The notes: a model not told the origin generated them from the sequence alone. DNA of 64,000 nt from an uncultured Flavobacteriales bacterium (GCA_943789205.1 CALSTG010000001.1:372001-436000); one strand, 5' to 3'. Shown: positions 8,822 to 19,170, numbered from the stretch's first letter. A program made the numbers and translations.

Positions 8822-11800
8822 ATGATTCAAAACTTTTTAAAAAGACTCATCGGAGATAAAAACCTAAAAGATCAAAAGGAATATAATCCTTTTGTTGAGT
8901 CTACAAATAAAATATACCCAGAAATACAAGCCCTTTCTGATGAAGGATTGAGAGATGAAACAAAGGGTTTCATTGCTAAAATCGAAGAAGAAAAAGCGAG
9001 CCTTGAAGAAGAACTCCAGAAGTTGAAGGCAACTGCCGAAGACTTTTCAATTTCCGTTCAAGATAAAATAGAGATTTTCGAAGCTATTGAAAAACTTGAG
9101 AAATCAATTAATGAGCGTATTGAAGTTTCCCTTAAAGAAATACTTCCAAGAGCCTTTGCTGTTGTTAAAGAAACTGCATCGAGATGGTCCAGTAATGGCC
9201 AGCTTAAAGTTAAAGCTACTGATTTTGATAGGACCCTTGCATCTCAAAAAGATGGAATTACTATAGAAGATGAAAATGCAATCTGGCATAATCAATGGAC
9301 GGCTGCAGGGACTGCAGTTTCCTGGAACATGACGCACTACGATGTTCAGCTCATGGGAGGTGCAGTACTGCATAAAGGAAATATTGCGGAGATGCAAACA
9401 GGAGAAGGGAAAACACTCGTCGCTACACTACCCGTGTATCTAAATGCACTTGCAAAAAAAGGAACACACGTCGTAACTGTTAATGATTATCTTGCAAAAC
9501 GTGACTCAGAGTGGATGGGTCCATTATACCAGTTCCACGGTTTATCAGTAGATTGTATTGACAAACACAGACCAAACTCAGCGGAAAGGCGAGCAGCTTA
9601 TTTGGCTGATATCACCTTTGGTACAAATAATGAATTTGGATTTGACTACCTCAGGGATAATATGGCAGGTTCAGTAGAAGACCTCGTGCAGCGCAAACAT
9701 CATTTCGCAATAGTTGATGAGGTGGATTCAGTCTTGGTTGATGACGCTAGAACACCACTGATTATTTCTGGGCCAACGCCAAAAGGAGACGAACATGAAT
9801 TCCATGTTTTAAAACCCAGAATAGAAAGAGTGGTTCAAGCCCAAAAAGCTTTTGTTCAGCAATGTATGGTGGAGGCAAAGAAAAAGCTCAGTGTAATTAA
9901 TGAGTCCTCAAATGATAAAGCGCAAGATAAAAAAGACCTTGAGGAAGGAGGCATCGCTTTACTACGTGCATTTAGAGGTTTGCCAAAAAACAGAGCCCTC
10001 ATAAAATATTTGTCGGAGCCAGGTATCAAAGTAAACCTTCAGAAAACGGAGAACTTTTACATGCAAGAGCAGGGCAAACACATGAAAAAAATTGATGCGG
10101 AGCTCTTTTTCACAATTGATGAAAAAAACAACTCCATTCAACTAACAGATAAAGGCATTGACCTTGTCTCGGGTAATGAAGAGCGTGACTTCTTCATTAT
10201 GCCAGATATCGGTGCCGAAATTGCCAAGCTTGAAAAAGAGAACTCAAATAAAGAGGAACTTGTCGAGAAAAAAGATACACTGATTAGGGAGTACTCTATC
10301 AAATCAGAAAGAATTCATTCAATCAACCAATTACTTAAGGCGTACACACTATTCGAGAAAGAGGTTGAATATGTAGTAATGGATGGTAAAGTGAAAATTG
10401 TCGATGAATCAACTGGACGTATTTTGGATGGAAGAAGATACTCTGACGGATTGCATCAAGCAATTGAAGCTAAAGAAGATGTAACTGTTGAGGCCGCAAC
10501 GCAAACCTATGCTACAGTTACGCTTCAAAATTATTTTAGAATGTATCACAAGCTTTCGGGAATGACGGGTACAGCTGAAACTGAGGCTAAAGAATTCTGG
10601 GATATTTATGAGCTGGATGTAGTGGTTGTGCCAACAAACAAACCAGTCATTAGAAAAGATGAAGATGACTGGGTATTCAAAACGGCGCGCGAAAAATATA
10701 ACGCCGTAACCGAAGAGGTTGAAAGACTCGTTGCTGAAGGAAGACCGGTTCTTGTGGGAACAACAACTGTGGAAATTTCAGAACTTGTCAGCCGATTGCT
10801 TCAGATGAAAAAAGTAAAACACCAAGTCCTAAATGCTAAATACCATCAAAAAGAAGCCGAAATTGTTGCAAACGCGGGACACGCAGGAGCAGTCACTATT
10901 GCTACAAATATGGCAGGGCGTGGTACTGATATTAAGCTCGGTGAAGGTGTGAAACAATCTGGAGGTCTTGCAATCATAGGAACGGAACGACATGACTCAA
11001 GAAGGGTTGATCGACAGTTAAGGGGTCGTGCAGGTCGTCAGGGAGATCCAGGGTCTTCGAGATTTTTCGTCTCATTGGAGGATGACCTCATGCGTAAATT
11101 TGGTTCCGAACGAATTGCAAAATTAATGGACCGGATGGGATTAAAGGAAGGTGAAGTTATTTCAGCTGGTCTGGTATCAAAATCAATTGGAAATGCACAG
11201 AAAAAAGTAGAAGAGAACAACTTTGGTGTCCGAAAGAGATTACTGGAATACGATGACGTGATGAATTCACAGCGTAAAGCCATCTATAAAAAGAGGAAAA
11301 ATGCATTGTTTGGAGATCGTTTAGATATAGACGTGGACAACATGTACTACGACCTTTGTGAGAACACGGTTTATAACAATGACAACTCCAACTATCAGGA
11401 TTTTGAGCTGAGTTTAATTCGTTTGTTAGGAATTCAATCTCCTGTAACGGCGGAAGAGTTTTCAACCGTCTCGAAAGCGGAGCTTGTTGAAATGGTATAC
11501 GATAGAACCCGCTCTAAATATGAAAGAAAATGTGAGAAGATTGCTGAAAAAGGAATGCCGCAAATAAAGCACGTATATGAGACCATGTCTGAAAAATACA
11601 AGAATATTGTATTTCCTTTATCAGATGGTAAACGTGAGATGCGGCTTATTGTAAATCTAGAAGACGCCTACAGCTCAGAAGGTAAAAATATCAGTAAGTC
11701 CTTTGAAAAAAATGTGATTCTCTCAAAAATTGATGAGGAATGGAAAGAACACCTGAGAGAAATGGATGATCTTCGTTCAGCTGTAAACAATGCCACATAT

Positions 11801-12199
11801 GAACAAAAGGACCCTTTAGTGATTTATAAACTTGAGTCCTACGAACTCTTCAGAAGCATGTTAGGAAGACTCAACGAAGAAGTTGTAGAATTGTTAATGA
11901 AGCTAGACATTCCAGAACAACAGGAAGTCGAAAGCACCAATAAAGATGATAAGCAGAGCAATTACGGTGGCTCTAAATCGACCAGCAGTAATACACAAAT
12001 TCCATCAGGAAGAGAGGGCTTTGATGAAGCAATTAGAAATTCAGCTCCGAAACACGAGAAAAGCCAACCCATATTTGCCGCTCCAAAGGTGAATCGAAAT
12101 GAGCTTGTGAAAATATCTAATGGTAAAGAGACAAAAGAAATCAAATTTAAAAAAGCCAAAAGTTTATTAGATACGGGCCTTTGGCATATCGTCAAGTAA
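8822..12199 (+). CDS. secA: Preprotein translocase ATPase SecA
   Basis: A 1125-residue motor that drives preproteins through SecYEG. Visible are the Walker [31 protein letters not shown], the [14 protein letters not shown] block, [14 protein letters not shown] and [10 protein letters not shown]. The protein is longer than the E. coli form because of insertions usual in Bacteroidota, and it lacks the C-terminal zinc-binding tail. The ATG at 8822 is chosen because it begins the conserved N-terminal helix ([13 protein letters not shown]); an upstream in-frame start at 8744 would run through the promoter. The stop overlaps the next start as TAATG. Confidence 0.97.
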   Translation: MIQNFLKRLIGDKNLKDQKEYNPFVESTNKIYPEIQALSDEGLRDETKGFIAKIEEEKASLEEELQKLKATAEDFSISVQDKIEIFEAIEKLEKSINERIEVSLKEILPRAFAVVKETASRWSSNGQLKVKATDFDRTLASQKDGITIEDENAIWHNQWTAAGTAVSWNMTHYDVQLMGGAVLHKGNIAEMQTGEGKTLVATLPVYLNALAKKGTHVVTVNDYLAKRDSEWMGPLYQFHGLSVDCIDKHRPNSAERRAAYLADITFGTNNEFGFDYLRDNMAGSVEDLVQRKHHFAIVDEVDSVLVDDARTPLIISGPTPKGDEHEFHVLKPRIERVVQAQKAFVQQCMVEAKKKLSVINESSNDKAQDKKDLEEGGIALLRAFRGLPKNRALIKYLSEPGIKVNLQKTENFYMQEQGKHMKKIDAELFFTIDEKNNSIQLTDKGIDLVSGNEERDFFIMPDIGAEIAKLEKENSNKEELVEKKDTLIREYSIKSERIHSINQLLKAYTLFEKEVEYVVMDGKVKIVDESTGRILDGRRYSDGLHQAIEAKEDVTVEAATQTYATVTLQNYFRMYHKLSGMTGTAETEAKEFWDIYELDVVVVPTNKPVIRKDEDDWVFKTAREKYNAVTEEVERLVAEGRPVLVGTTTVEISELVSRLLQMKKVKHQVLNAKYHQKEAEIVANAGHAGAVTIATNMAGRGTDIKLGEGVKQSGGLAIIGTERHDSRRVDRQLRGRAGRQGDPGSSRFFVSLEDDLMRKFGSERIAKLMDRMGLKEGEVISAGLVSKSIGNAQKKVEENNFGVRKRLLEYDDVMNSQRKAIYKKRKNALFGDRLDIDVDNMYYDLCENTVYNNDNSNYQDFELSLIRLLGIQSPVTAEEFSTVSKAELVEMVYDRTRSKYERKCEKIAEKGMPQIKHVYETMSEKYKNIVFPLSDGKREMRLIVNLEDAYSSEGKNISKSFEKNVILSKIDEEWKEHLREMDDLRSAVNNATYEQKDPLVIYKLESYELFRSMLGRLNEEVVELLMKLDIPEQQEVESTNKDDKQSNYGGSKSTSSNTQIPSGREGFDEAIRNSAPKHEKSQPIFAAPKVNRNELVKISNGKETKEIKFKKAKSLLDTGLWHIVK

Positions 12200-12966
12200 T
12201 GAATGGAAGGACAATGCCAAGCATAGGGATTATAGGCTCTGGTAGAGTTGCAAATGCTATTGGTTTTCTTTTTCATTCAAAAGGAATAATGATTAATTCT
12301 GTTTTCAGCCGCAATCAAGATTCAGGTCAAAATCTCGCCAATAGACTCGAATGCAACTTTGTTGATTCCATTGAACAAACAAAAGCGGATATCATAATTG
12401 TATGTGTTACTGACGATGAGATTTTTAATGTAATTCAAAATATTTCAATAAATCAAAAAGTACTTTACACTGCAGGAAGTATTTCACTTGAATCTCTAAA
12501 GCGTAATAAATGCGGTGTTTTTTATCCATTACAAACATTCACTGCGCATTCCCATGAAATGAACAATGAGTTCCCAATGTTAATTGAGGCGAATGATAAG
12601 GAACTAATTGAAGACATGGTCGAACTATGTAAACAAAGTGATTTATACTTTGAACATTGTAGTTCAGATAGAAGAAAGGAATATCATTTAGTAGCTGTAA
12701 TGCTGAATAATTTCGTAAATCACATGGTACACATTAGCCAAAGTGAGGCGGGAAAAAGAGGGCTCGATTGGGCTATTTTACAGCCTCTTCTCGAAAAAAC
12801 ATGTGATACTATTGTAAGATATAAAGCCCTAGAAAATCAAACAGGTCCAGCACGAAGAGGTGATCAAAGTATTCTTAACATGCATGAAGATATGCTAGTC
12901 GAGCCTAACAAAGCGTTGTATAAATTGTTAAGTCAAAGTATTATAAACACGTACAATGAATTATAA
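12199..12966 (+). CDS. DUF2520 Rossmann-fold protein (putative oxidoreductase)
   Basis: About 255 residues. The N-terminus IGIIGSGRVANAIG is a dinucleotide-binding glycine motif, and the C-terminal half is the helical DUF2520 region (residues about 125-255, with NNFVNHM and the TGPARRGD motif). The family resembles ketopantoate/pyrroline-5-carboxylate reductases, but no substrate is known. The ATG at 12199 overlaps the secA stop; an ATG at 12214 would also leave the domain intact. It overlaps the following HAD gene by 11 nt; in related genomes I recall these two genes lying together. Confidence 0.75.
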   Translation: MNGRTMPSIGIIGSGRVANAIGFLFHSKGIMINSVFSRNQDSGQNLANRLECNFVDSIEQTKADIIIVCVTDDEIFNVIQNISINQKVLYTAGSISLESLKRNKCGVFYPLQTFTAHSHEMNNEFPMLIEANDKELIEDMVELCKQSDLYFEHCSSDRRKEYHLVAVMLNNFVNHMVHISQSEAGKRGLDWAILQPLLEKTCDTIVRYKALENQTGPARRGDQSILNMHEDMLVEPNKALYKLLSQSIINTYNEL

Positions 12967-13471
12967 AGAGAAATTAAAAGACATTACCACCTTTATCTTG
13001 GATGTTGACGGTGTGCTCACTGATGGTAAAGTATACCTTCTCAAAGAAGAGGTTGTAAGGGCGCTTAATTCAAAAGATGGATATGCGCTGCAGTACGCAA
13101 GTAAAAATAACTATGACATTTTTATCATTACTGGAGGCTACAGTGAAGACCTTAAAAAAAGACTTATTGATTTAGGTATTAAAGATGTTTTTCTTCGTTC
13201 TAGTAAAAAAATTGATGTCTACAATGGCATCAAAGAAAAATACGGCATTGAAGACAAACAAGTACTCTACATGGGTGATGATATACCAGATATACCTGTA
13301 CTGAAAATTGCGGGCGTTTCTTGCTGCCCTCAAGATGCAGCGGTTGATGTGAAAGAAATCGTCGATTACCATTCCCCGCTCGATGGTGGAAAGGGCTGCG
13401 TAAGGGAAATTATAGAACAAACACTTAGAGTGCAAGGAACTTGGCTTAATGATAAAGCGTACCACTGGTAA
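12956..13471 (+). CDS. KdsC-like HAD-superfamily phosphatase
   Basis: A 171-residue HAD hydrolase of the KdsC type, which in lipopolysaccharide synthesis dephosphorylates KDO-8-phosphate. The nucleophile motif DVDGVLTDG sits at residues 16-24, the second motif is IITGG, and the third is MGDDIPDIPVL near 107. The small size without a cap domain is right for KdsC tetramers. Some Bacteroidota members act on other sugar phosphates, so I do not assign the symbol. Translationally coupled to the DUF2520 gene. Confidence 0.8.
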   Translation: MNYKEKLKDITTFILDVDGVLTDGKVYLLKEEVVRALNSKDGYALQYASKNNYDIFIITGGYSEDLKKRLIDLGIKDVFLRSSKKIDVYNGIKEKYGIEDKQVLYMGDDIPDIPVLKIAGVSCCPQDAAVDVKEIVDYHSPLDGGKGCVREIIEQTLRVQGTWLNDKAYHW

Positions 13472-13541
13472 ATTTTAAAATAGCATAAAAGGTCTAAGGA
13501 CAATTTATTACTTTTATCACCTAAAAAATAGAATATACAAA

Positions 13542-14807
13542 ATGGGGAAAACTGAAGAATACATAGCAATAGAAGACAACTATGGTGCACACAACTACCA
13601 CCCACTTCCTGTTGTGCTTGCCAAAGGAGAAGGCGTGAATGTTTGGGATGTAGATAACAAACATTATTTTGACTTCTTGTCTGCTTATTCAGCTGTAAAT
13701 CAAGGTCATTGCCATCCAAAAATTATTGGAGCATTAAACGACCAGTCTCAAACCCTAACACTTACTTCAAGGGCATTTTATAATGACGTTCTGGGAGAAT
13801 ACGAAGCTTACGTTACTAAAACATTTGGCTTTGACAAAGTACTACCTATGAATACAGGTGCTGAAGCCGTCGAAACAGCCTTAAAAATATGTAGAAAGTG
13901 GGCCTATGAAGTTAAAAATATACCAGAAAATCAAGCGATAATTATTGTCTGTGATGGAAACTTCCATGGACGGACGACCACCATCGTTTCTTTTTCTAAC
14001 GACCCTGATGCGACTACAAACTTTGGTCCCTACACACCAGGTTTTGTAAAAATACCTTATGATGATACCGAAGCTCTCAAAGAAGCCTTAAAATTACCGA
14101 ACGTTGCTGGTTTTTTAGTTGAGCCTATTCAAGGTGAAGCAGGAGTTTATACCCCCAGTGATGATTTCATGAGGGAGGCGAAGGCGCTGTGTAATGCTCA
14201 GAATGTATTATTCATTGCAGATGAAGTTCAAACTGGAATAGCGAGAACTGGTAGCCTACTTGCCGTTTGTGGTTCTTGTAGCTGCGAGCAATCCTGTGAA
14301 CGACAAAAAGACACTTATGCGAGACCTGACCTTTTAATCTTAGGTAAAGCATTATCTGGCGGTGTCTATCCGGTTTCTGCGGTCCTTGCGGACAATGCAA
14401 TCATGAACGTAATTAAGCCTGGACAACACGGCTCAACATTTGGTGGCAATCCTGTTGCGGCAAAAGTAGCTATTGCTGCTCTTGAAGTCGTGAAGGATGA
14501 AAATCTCATCCAGAACGCCAGGAAGTTAGGCGACCGATTTAGAAAAGGAATGCAAGCCATCATCGATTCAAATGAACTTATAACTGCCGTAAGAGGTAAA
14601 GGATTGTTAAATGCCATTATCATAAATGATACTCCTGACAGCTCAACAGCATGGGACCTTTGTGTTGCACTTAAGAACAACGGACTATTAGCAAAGCCTA
14701 CGCATGGAAATATCATTCGCTTTGCACCACCTTTAGTGATTAGTGAAAAAGAGCTAGACACTTGTTTAGCAATCATAGAAAAAACAGTTTTAGAATTTAA
14801 GAAGTAA
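13542..14807 (+). CDS. rocD: Ornithine--oxo-acid aminotransferase
   Basis: A 421-residue PLP enzyme that transfers the delta-amino group of ornithine to 2-oxoglutarate, giving glutamate semialdehyde. The N-terminal [14 protein letters not shown], the [11 protein letters not shown] block and the PLP lysine K269 in ILGKALSGG identify it. Between the core and the PLP lysine there is an inserted loop with four cysteines (C243, C246, C248, C252) spaced like a small metal site; it is absent from the textbook enzyme. The gene ends 3 nt before the phosphoglucomutase start. Confidence 0.93.
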   Translation: MGKTEEYIAIEDNYGAHNYHPLPVVLAKGEGVNVWDVDNKHYFDFLSAYSAVNQGHCHPKIIGALNDQSQTLTLTSRAFYNDVLGEYEAYVTKTFGFDKVLPMNTGAEAVETALKICRKWAYEVKNIPENQAIIIVCDGNFHGRTTTIVSFSNDPDATTNFGPYTPGFVKIPYDDTEALKEALKLPNVAGFLVEPIQGEAGVYTPSDDFMREAKALCNAQNVLFIADEVQTGIARTGSLLAVCGSCSCEQSCERQKDTYARPDLLILGKALSGGVYPVSAVLADNAIMNVIKPGQHGSTFGGNPVAAKVAIAALEVVKDENLIQNARKLGDRFRKGMQAIIDSNELITAVRGKGLLNAIIINDTPDSSTAWDLCVALKNNGLLAKPTHGNIIRFAPPLVISEKELDTCLAIIEKTVLEFKK

Positions 14808-14810
14808 TTC

Positions 14811-15923
14811 ATGGATAAAATCAAATTTGGTACAGATGGATGGCGCGCAATTATCGCGAAAGAATTCACCGTAGAAAATGTTGCTCGAGTTTCTGAAGGA
14901 ACGGGTTTATGGCTGAAAAATAATTATGATAACCCAACTGTTTTTGTGGGACATGATTGCCGTTTTGCTGGTGAATTGTTCATGGAGACGAGCGTAAAGG
15001 TTTTTCTGAAAATGGGTTTAAAAGTCCGCATGTCGAGGGGCTTTGTATCGACACCAATGGTTTCTTTAGCTGCAAACAGATTCAATTGCCAAATTGGTGT
15101 AGTACTCACTGCGAGCCACAACCCCCCTTCTTACAATGGATATAAATTAAAAGCCGATTTTGGAGGACCTTTAGCACCAGCGCATGTCCAAGAAGTTGAA
15201 GATCTCATTCCTGATCACTGTAGTTTTGATTATTCTACTATTAACCTAGACTCAAACATTCAAGAAGGCAATCTTATTGTTGATGATATCGAAACAATGT
15301 ACGTTAACCACGTAAAAAATAATTTTGATCTCCAAGCAATTCAAGCTTCGAATTTGAACTTGATCTATGATGCTATGTATGGCGCCGGACAACGTGTTTT
15401 ACCGAGAATTCTTCCGAATGTAGACTTAATGCATTGTGACTACAACCCATCATTCATGGGGCAAGCACCTGAACCTATAGGCAAGAATCTCAAAGAATTG
15501 GAGGTACATTTAAAATCTACTGGCTCGTTTGATTGCGCACTTGCAACTGACGGAGATGCAGACCGTATTGGAATGTTCAATGGTGCAGGTGAGTTTATAG
15601 ATTCTCATCACCTCATCCTTTTATTGATCCATTACTTAGTAAAATATAAAGGTCAAACTGGAAAGATTGCCATTGCCTTTAGTGTGACACCGAGAGTTAA
15701 AAAACTCTGTGATCATTACGGACTTGAAGTAATCACTACCAAAATTGGTTTTAAAGAGATTGCTTCGATTATGGTAACCGACGATGTTTTAGTTGGTGGT
15801 GAGGAGTCAGGAGGGATAGCAGTTAAAGGACATATCCCAGAGCGTGACGGCATATGGATGGGACTTATTATCTGGGAATTCATGGCGAAATCAGGTAAAA
15901 CATTGGATGAGCTCATTGAATGA
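14811..15923 (+). CDS. Phosphoglucomutase, domains I-III (5' part of the split gene)
   Basis: 370 residues with the catalytic S102 in TASHNPPSYNG, the Mg-binding DGDAD (D247, D249, D251), and the sugar-binding GGEESGG (329-335). It ends at the TGA at 15921-15923. On its own it lacks domain IV, which holds the substrate phosphate, and would probably be inactive. The enzyme interconverts hexose-1- and hexose-6-phosphates for polysaccharide and cell-wall precursors. Confidence 0.85.
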   Translation: MDKIKFGTDGWRAIIAKEFTVENVARVSEGTGLWLKNNYDNPTVFVGHDCRFAGELFMETSVKVFLKMGLKVRMSRGFVSTPMVSLAANRFNCQIGVVLTASHNPPSYNGYKLKADFGGPLAPAHVQEVEDLIPDHCSFDYSTINLDSNIQEGNLIVDDIETMYVNHVKNNFDLQAIQASNLNLIYDAMYGAGQRVLPRILPNVDLMHCDYNPSFMGQAPEPIGKNLKELEVHLKSTGSFDCALATDGDADRIGMFNGAGEFIDSHHLILLLIHYLVKYKGQTGKIAIAFSVTPRVKKLCDHYGLEVITTKIGFKEIASIMVTDDVLVGGEESGGIAVKGHIPERDGIWMGLIIWEFMAKSGKTLDELIE

Positions 15924-16218
15924 AGTATATGCTATCGTGAATCCGTTCAAGTTTGAGCGCAGTGATCTCCATATTACAGAGGAATTAAAGCAGCGCATTA
16001 TTGCGAATTGTAAAGCCAATCACTATAACTCGTTTGGGACTTATACAATACGTAATGTTGAAACCATTGATGGTTTTAAATACTTTTTGGATGATGAGCG
16101 TTGGGTTATGATTCGACCATCTGGAACGGAACCTGTATTGCGGGTTTATGCGGAGGCGCCGACCCTCGATGAAGTTCGAAAAATCCTTAAAACTACTGAG
16201 GAAACTATCTGCGCATAG
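15922..16218 (+). CDS. Phosphoglucomutase, domain IV (3' part of the split gene)
   Basis: About 98 residues in the +1 frame, containing the phosphate-binding loop RPSGTEPVLRVYAEA. No start codon near the junction is convincing; an ATG at 15844 lies in the other frame's coding region. It is therefore the displaced C-terminal domain of the gene above. Confidence 0.8.
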   Translation, partial: EVYAIVNPFKFERSDLHITEELKQRIIANCKANHYNSFGTYTIRNVETIDGFKYFLDDERWVMIRPSGTEPVLRVYAEAPTLDEVRKILKTTEETICA

Positions 16219-16299
16219 AACCCTCTCCTTCTACACACGCGTATTTACAGGTCTTCACAATGGAAAAATAAAGATGTATCTAACCCTATATTAAACTCA

Positions 16300-16324
16300 G
16301 AAATAAACGTATTACGTTTATTTC
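16300..16324. promoter_or_regulatory. 25-nt perfect palindrome with 12-bp arms
   Basis: Left arm GAAATAAACGTA, one central T, right arm TACGTTTATTTC. It lies 60 bp upstream of the SGNH lipoprotein gene and is not followed by a T-run, so an operator or a cruciform fits better than a terminator. A 13-nt stretch of it (AAATAAACGTATT) recurs at 21728-21740. Confidence 0.55.
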
Positions 16325-16360
16325 CTCGTTCGAAGCGTAACAATTTTTTTTTTAACCGTT

Positions 16361-16376
16361 TGAATGTAAACATTCA
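16361..16376 (+). other. Short inverted repeat next to the SGNH lipoprotein start
   Basis: TGAATG-TAAA-CATTCA, 6-bp arms, ending 8 bp before the ATG at 16385. It could hide or expose the ribosome-binding region; this is only a possibility. Confidence 0.3.
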
Positions 16377-16384
16377 TCATACAA

Positions 16385-17131
16385 ATGAAAATGACTCAAA
16401 AAAAACCCTTATTCGGAATACTTTTATGTATCGCTTTTGTAGTCCTGTCATGCAACAAGGAAGATGAGCAGGGGGCAAAACCCATCAGCAATTCAATCAA
16501 TAAAATATTGCCTCTCGGTGCATCTCGCGTAGAAGGCAATCGACCAGACTATGAAAGTTTCCGTTACGAGCTTTGGAAGGATCTAGAGGAGAATGGTTGG
16601 ACCTTTGATTTCATTGGTACACAATCAGATGAGGCCAACTATCCTAGCTTCAATTCCCTTGATTTTGACATCGACCACGAAGGAATAGGTGGATGGACAT
16701 CCGCCCAAATTTTGCAGGCCCTTCCAAATAATCTGCAAGAAACCGGAGCTCCAGACTTCGTATTATTTAGCTCTCCTGGCGGAAATGATGCCTTACTCGG
16801 TTTACCCTTCAATGAGGCAATTGACAACATTAATAGTATTATTGATGTGCTCCAAAACGTTAATCCGGACATTACGATTATCATAGAGCTAATGGCCCCT
16901 GGGCATTCAAATATGATGACCCCTGAATTGACGACCTATTTTGAGCAGCTTCAGCAAGGAATCTTATCGATTTGCGAGGAGCAAACCTCATCAAATTCAT
17001 CCGTAGTCGCCGTAGATATGTATACCGGATTCAGTGATATCTATCTTGCTGATGACGTTCACTACAATGTAACAGGAGCTGACTTTATCGCCCAAAGATA
17101 TTACACCTTGCTGGCAACGTTATTAGAATAA
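16385..17131 (+). CDS. SGNH/GDSL-family hydrolase lipoprotein
   Basis: A 248-residue lipoprotein: a hydrophobic signal followed by the lipobox cysteine C23 (VVLSCN). The SGNH fold shows block I as ILPLGASRVEG, with S47 in place of the usual GDS serine, a GGND block III, and the DDVHYN block V with the catalytic Asp/His. Such enzymes are esterases or carbohydrate deacetylases; the substrate is unknown. A 25-nt palindrome precedes it. The gene is not co-oriented tightly with neighbours and probably has its own promoter. Confidence 0.8.
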   Translation: MKMTQKKPLFGILLCIAFVVLSCNKEDEQGAKPISNSINKILPLGASRVEGNRPDYESFRYELWKDLEENGWTFDFIGTQSDEANYPSFNSLDFDIDHEGIGGWTSAQILQALPNNLQETGAPDFVLFSSPGGNDALLGLPFNEAIDNINSIIDVLQNVNPDITIIIELMAPGHSNMMTPELTTYFEQLQQGILSICEEQTSSNSSVVAVDMYTGFSDIYLADDVHYNVTGADFIAQRYYTLLATLLE

Positions 17132-17205
17132 GTAGAAAGTATGGCAGGATATTTATGATTTAAGCGTCCCTTTTCTTAAATTTAACTTTCTTAAAATACC
17201 ATACT

Positions 17206-18987
17206 GTGAAAAAACTCAACTTACTCTTCCTGAGCTTCTTTTTGACTCTCCTGAATTACAACTACTTTTCGCAAGAAGATGTGCTGCCTAAATACATGAC
17301 AGATGATGAAAAAATAATGATGGACGCCTACCTTTCCTCTTTCGATAGTAAAGGCATTAGCTCACCACCACCTTATGATAATATCCGAACTGCCGCCGAG
17401 TGGGAGGAGGTTCAGGCACTTGTGATCACATGGACAAATCAGTACAACAGCATACAAAGAAAAATTGTTGATGCAGCCCAAGAGGAATGCACCGTAATTA
17501 TTCATTGTTCAGACTCAAACCAGGTTAAATCTTACCTAAATGGTCAAGGAGTGCCAGATGTAAACATCGATTATATTGAAGCACCCTATAATTCGATATG
17601 GATTCGGGATTATGGCGCAAACACTTGTTACGCCAACATGGTAGAAGATGTTTTTCTAGTAGACTGGATCTACAATAGGCCAAGGCCCTCTGATGACGCC
17701 ATTCCAGATGCCTATGGTGATTACTTGGGACTGGATGTTTACTCCACTACGGCAAATCCTAATAAAATAATGTCGACAGGTGGAAATTGGATGTCGGATG
17801 GTGAGGGTGTGGCTTTTTCTTCTAACCTAGTCCTCGATGAAAACGATGGAAATGGAGATTTTGGTTCCTTATCATACCCCAATCACACTGAGGCTGAATT
17901 AGACGAGATTTTTCAAAACTGGATGGGTATTGATGAGTATATCAAAATGACAGAGCTTCCTTACGATGAAATTCATCACATTGATATGCACATGAAATTA
18001 CTGGACGAAGAGACCTTGTTGATTGGAGAATATCCAGAAGGCACCTCAGACGGACCACAAATCGAGGCCAATATTCAATATGTACTGAGTAATTTCAATA
18101 CAAAATTCGGTACACCATTCAAAGTTGTACGCATTCCTCAGCCATCTGCAACGAATGGGAATTTCCCACCCAATGCCTACTACAGAACGTTTACGAATCT
18201 CACTTTTGTAAATAACACTATTTTACTGCCAACGTACAGAGAGGAATACGATACAATTGCGATTAGAATTCTCGAAGAGCAGCTTCCTGGATATACAATT
18301 GCTCCTATTGATATTGACAATTCAGGTCAGAGCCTCATCTCAAACGGTGGAGGAATTCACTGTATTACGCATACAGTCGGAGTAAATGAACCGCTTTACA
18401 TCACGCACAAAAAACTTGAAAATACTGCGGACACAGAAAATGATTATACGGCTAACGCAACTATTTTACACAGAAATGGCATTGCTGAAGCATCGCTATT
18501 TTATAAAACAGACCCTGAAGATGGGTACACAGAGATTTCCATGACCAATACCACTGGCGATGAATGGTCTGCGAGTATTCCAGCGCAGCCATTGGGATCT
18601 ACTGTCTATTATTACATTGAGGGTATTGCTAGCAACGGAAAACAGGGTGCACACCCCTTCCCTGCGCCGTTGGGCACTCATGTGTTCGATATAATTGATC
18701 CCGGAACTGTTTCTCTAAACGAAGGTGCTGATATCCAATTAAATCAAATCTATCCGAATCCCGCGAAAGCCATTACAGTTATTCCAATCAGTAGCAACCG
18801 ACAGCAACAACTTAAAATTAAATTATTCAATCTACAAGGGTCGCTCGTAAAAGAAATATACACGGGTGAAATATCCTCAGGTGAAAAGAACTTTTTCATA
18901 AATGCGTCAAAATATCCTTCTGGACTCTATCAGGTAATCATTGAAACAGAGGAATACGAGCAGATACAAAAGCTAGTGATCGAATAA
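17206..18987 (+). CDS. Exported peptidylarginine/agmatine deiminase family enzyme with T9SS sorting domain
   Basis: 593 residues from a GTG. Signal peptide 1-22, catalytic deiminase domain about 50-405, an Ig-like domain about 410-505, and a T9SS C-terminal domain about 515-593 starting at YPNP and ending in a beta strand. Guanidine-modifying residues are visible: D135 in IWIRDYG, H258 and D260 in HHIDMHMK, and C386 in GGGIHC. An RPR motif (158-160) follows WIYN. The domain order is that of Porphyromonas gingivalis PPAD, which citrullinates C-terminal arginines. Cytosolic agmatine deiminases lack the signal and the C-terminal domains, so an extracellular role is expected. Confidence 0.85.
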   Translation: MKKLNLLFLSFFLTLLNYNYFSQEDVLPKYMTDDEKIMMDAYLSSFDSKGISSPPPYDNIRTAAEWEEVQALVITWTNQYNSIQRKIVDAAQEECTVIIHCSDSNQVKSYLNGQGVPDVNIDYIEAPYNSIWIRDYGANTCYANMVEDVFLVDWIYNRPRPSDDAIPDAYGDYLGLDVYSTTANPNKIMSTGGNWMSDGEGVAFSSNLVLDENDGNGDFGSLSYPNHTEAELDEIFQNWMGIDEYIKMTELPYDEIHHIDMHMKLLDEETLLIGEYPEGTSDGPQIEANIQYVLSNFNTKFGTPFKVVRIPQPSATNGNFPPNAYYRTFTNLTFVNNTILLPTYREEYDTIAIRILEEQLPGYTIAPIDIDNSGQSLISNGGGIHCITHTVGVNEPLYITHKKLENTADTENDYTANATILHRNGIAEASLFYKTDPEDGYTEISMTNTTGDEWSASIPAQPLGSTVYYYIEGIASNGKQGAHPFPAPLGTHVFDIIDPGTVSLNEGADIQLNQIYPNPAKAITVIPISSNRQQQLKIKLFNLQGSLVKEIYTGEISSGEKNFFINASKYPSGLYQVIIETEEYEQIQKLVIE

Positions 18988-19170
18988 TTCCAAAAAACTT
19001 ATTCAATAGCTCGTAATGTGTTATCAAAAAGAATAATTTCCATATTCGAATCTGATAAAAAATTAATTATTGGAATAGTGTATAATTCATAAATTTCAGT
19101 CAATTAATGTTGTAATGAATTTCCTTTATCTTTAGGAATAGATCGCTATGAAAAGCTAAATCTTTTGAAT

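Larger units (their letters stand above)
14811..16218 (+). pseudogene. Phosphoglucomutase/phosphomannomutase, interrupted by a single-base frameshift
   Basis: Read as one gene this would encode about 468 residues, the full alpha-D-phosphohexomutase length. One surplus T at 15921 turns the codon after 'DELIE' into TGA. Dropping that base gives continuous family sequence across the junction (…DELIE-EVYAIVNPF…). All four domains look conserved on both sides, so the lesion is recent, a sequencing/assembly error, or tolerated by frameshifting. Confidence 0.75.

Noticed and set aside
14366..14869. A 167-residue minus-strand frame over rocD and the PGM start
   Set aside because: It is antisense to two well-supported genes and shows no family features.
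15900..15930. Programmed +1 frameshift in phosphoglucomutase
   Set aside because: No slippery codon, Shine-Dalgarno-like stimulator or downstream structure is visible, so I keep it as a lesion or read error.
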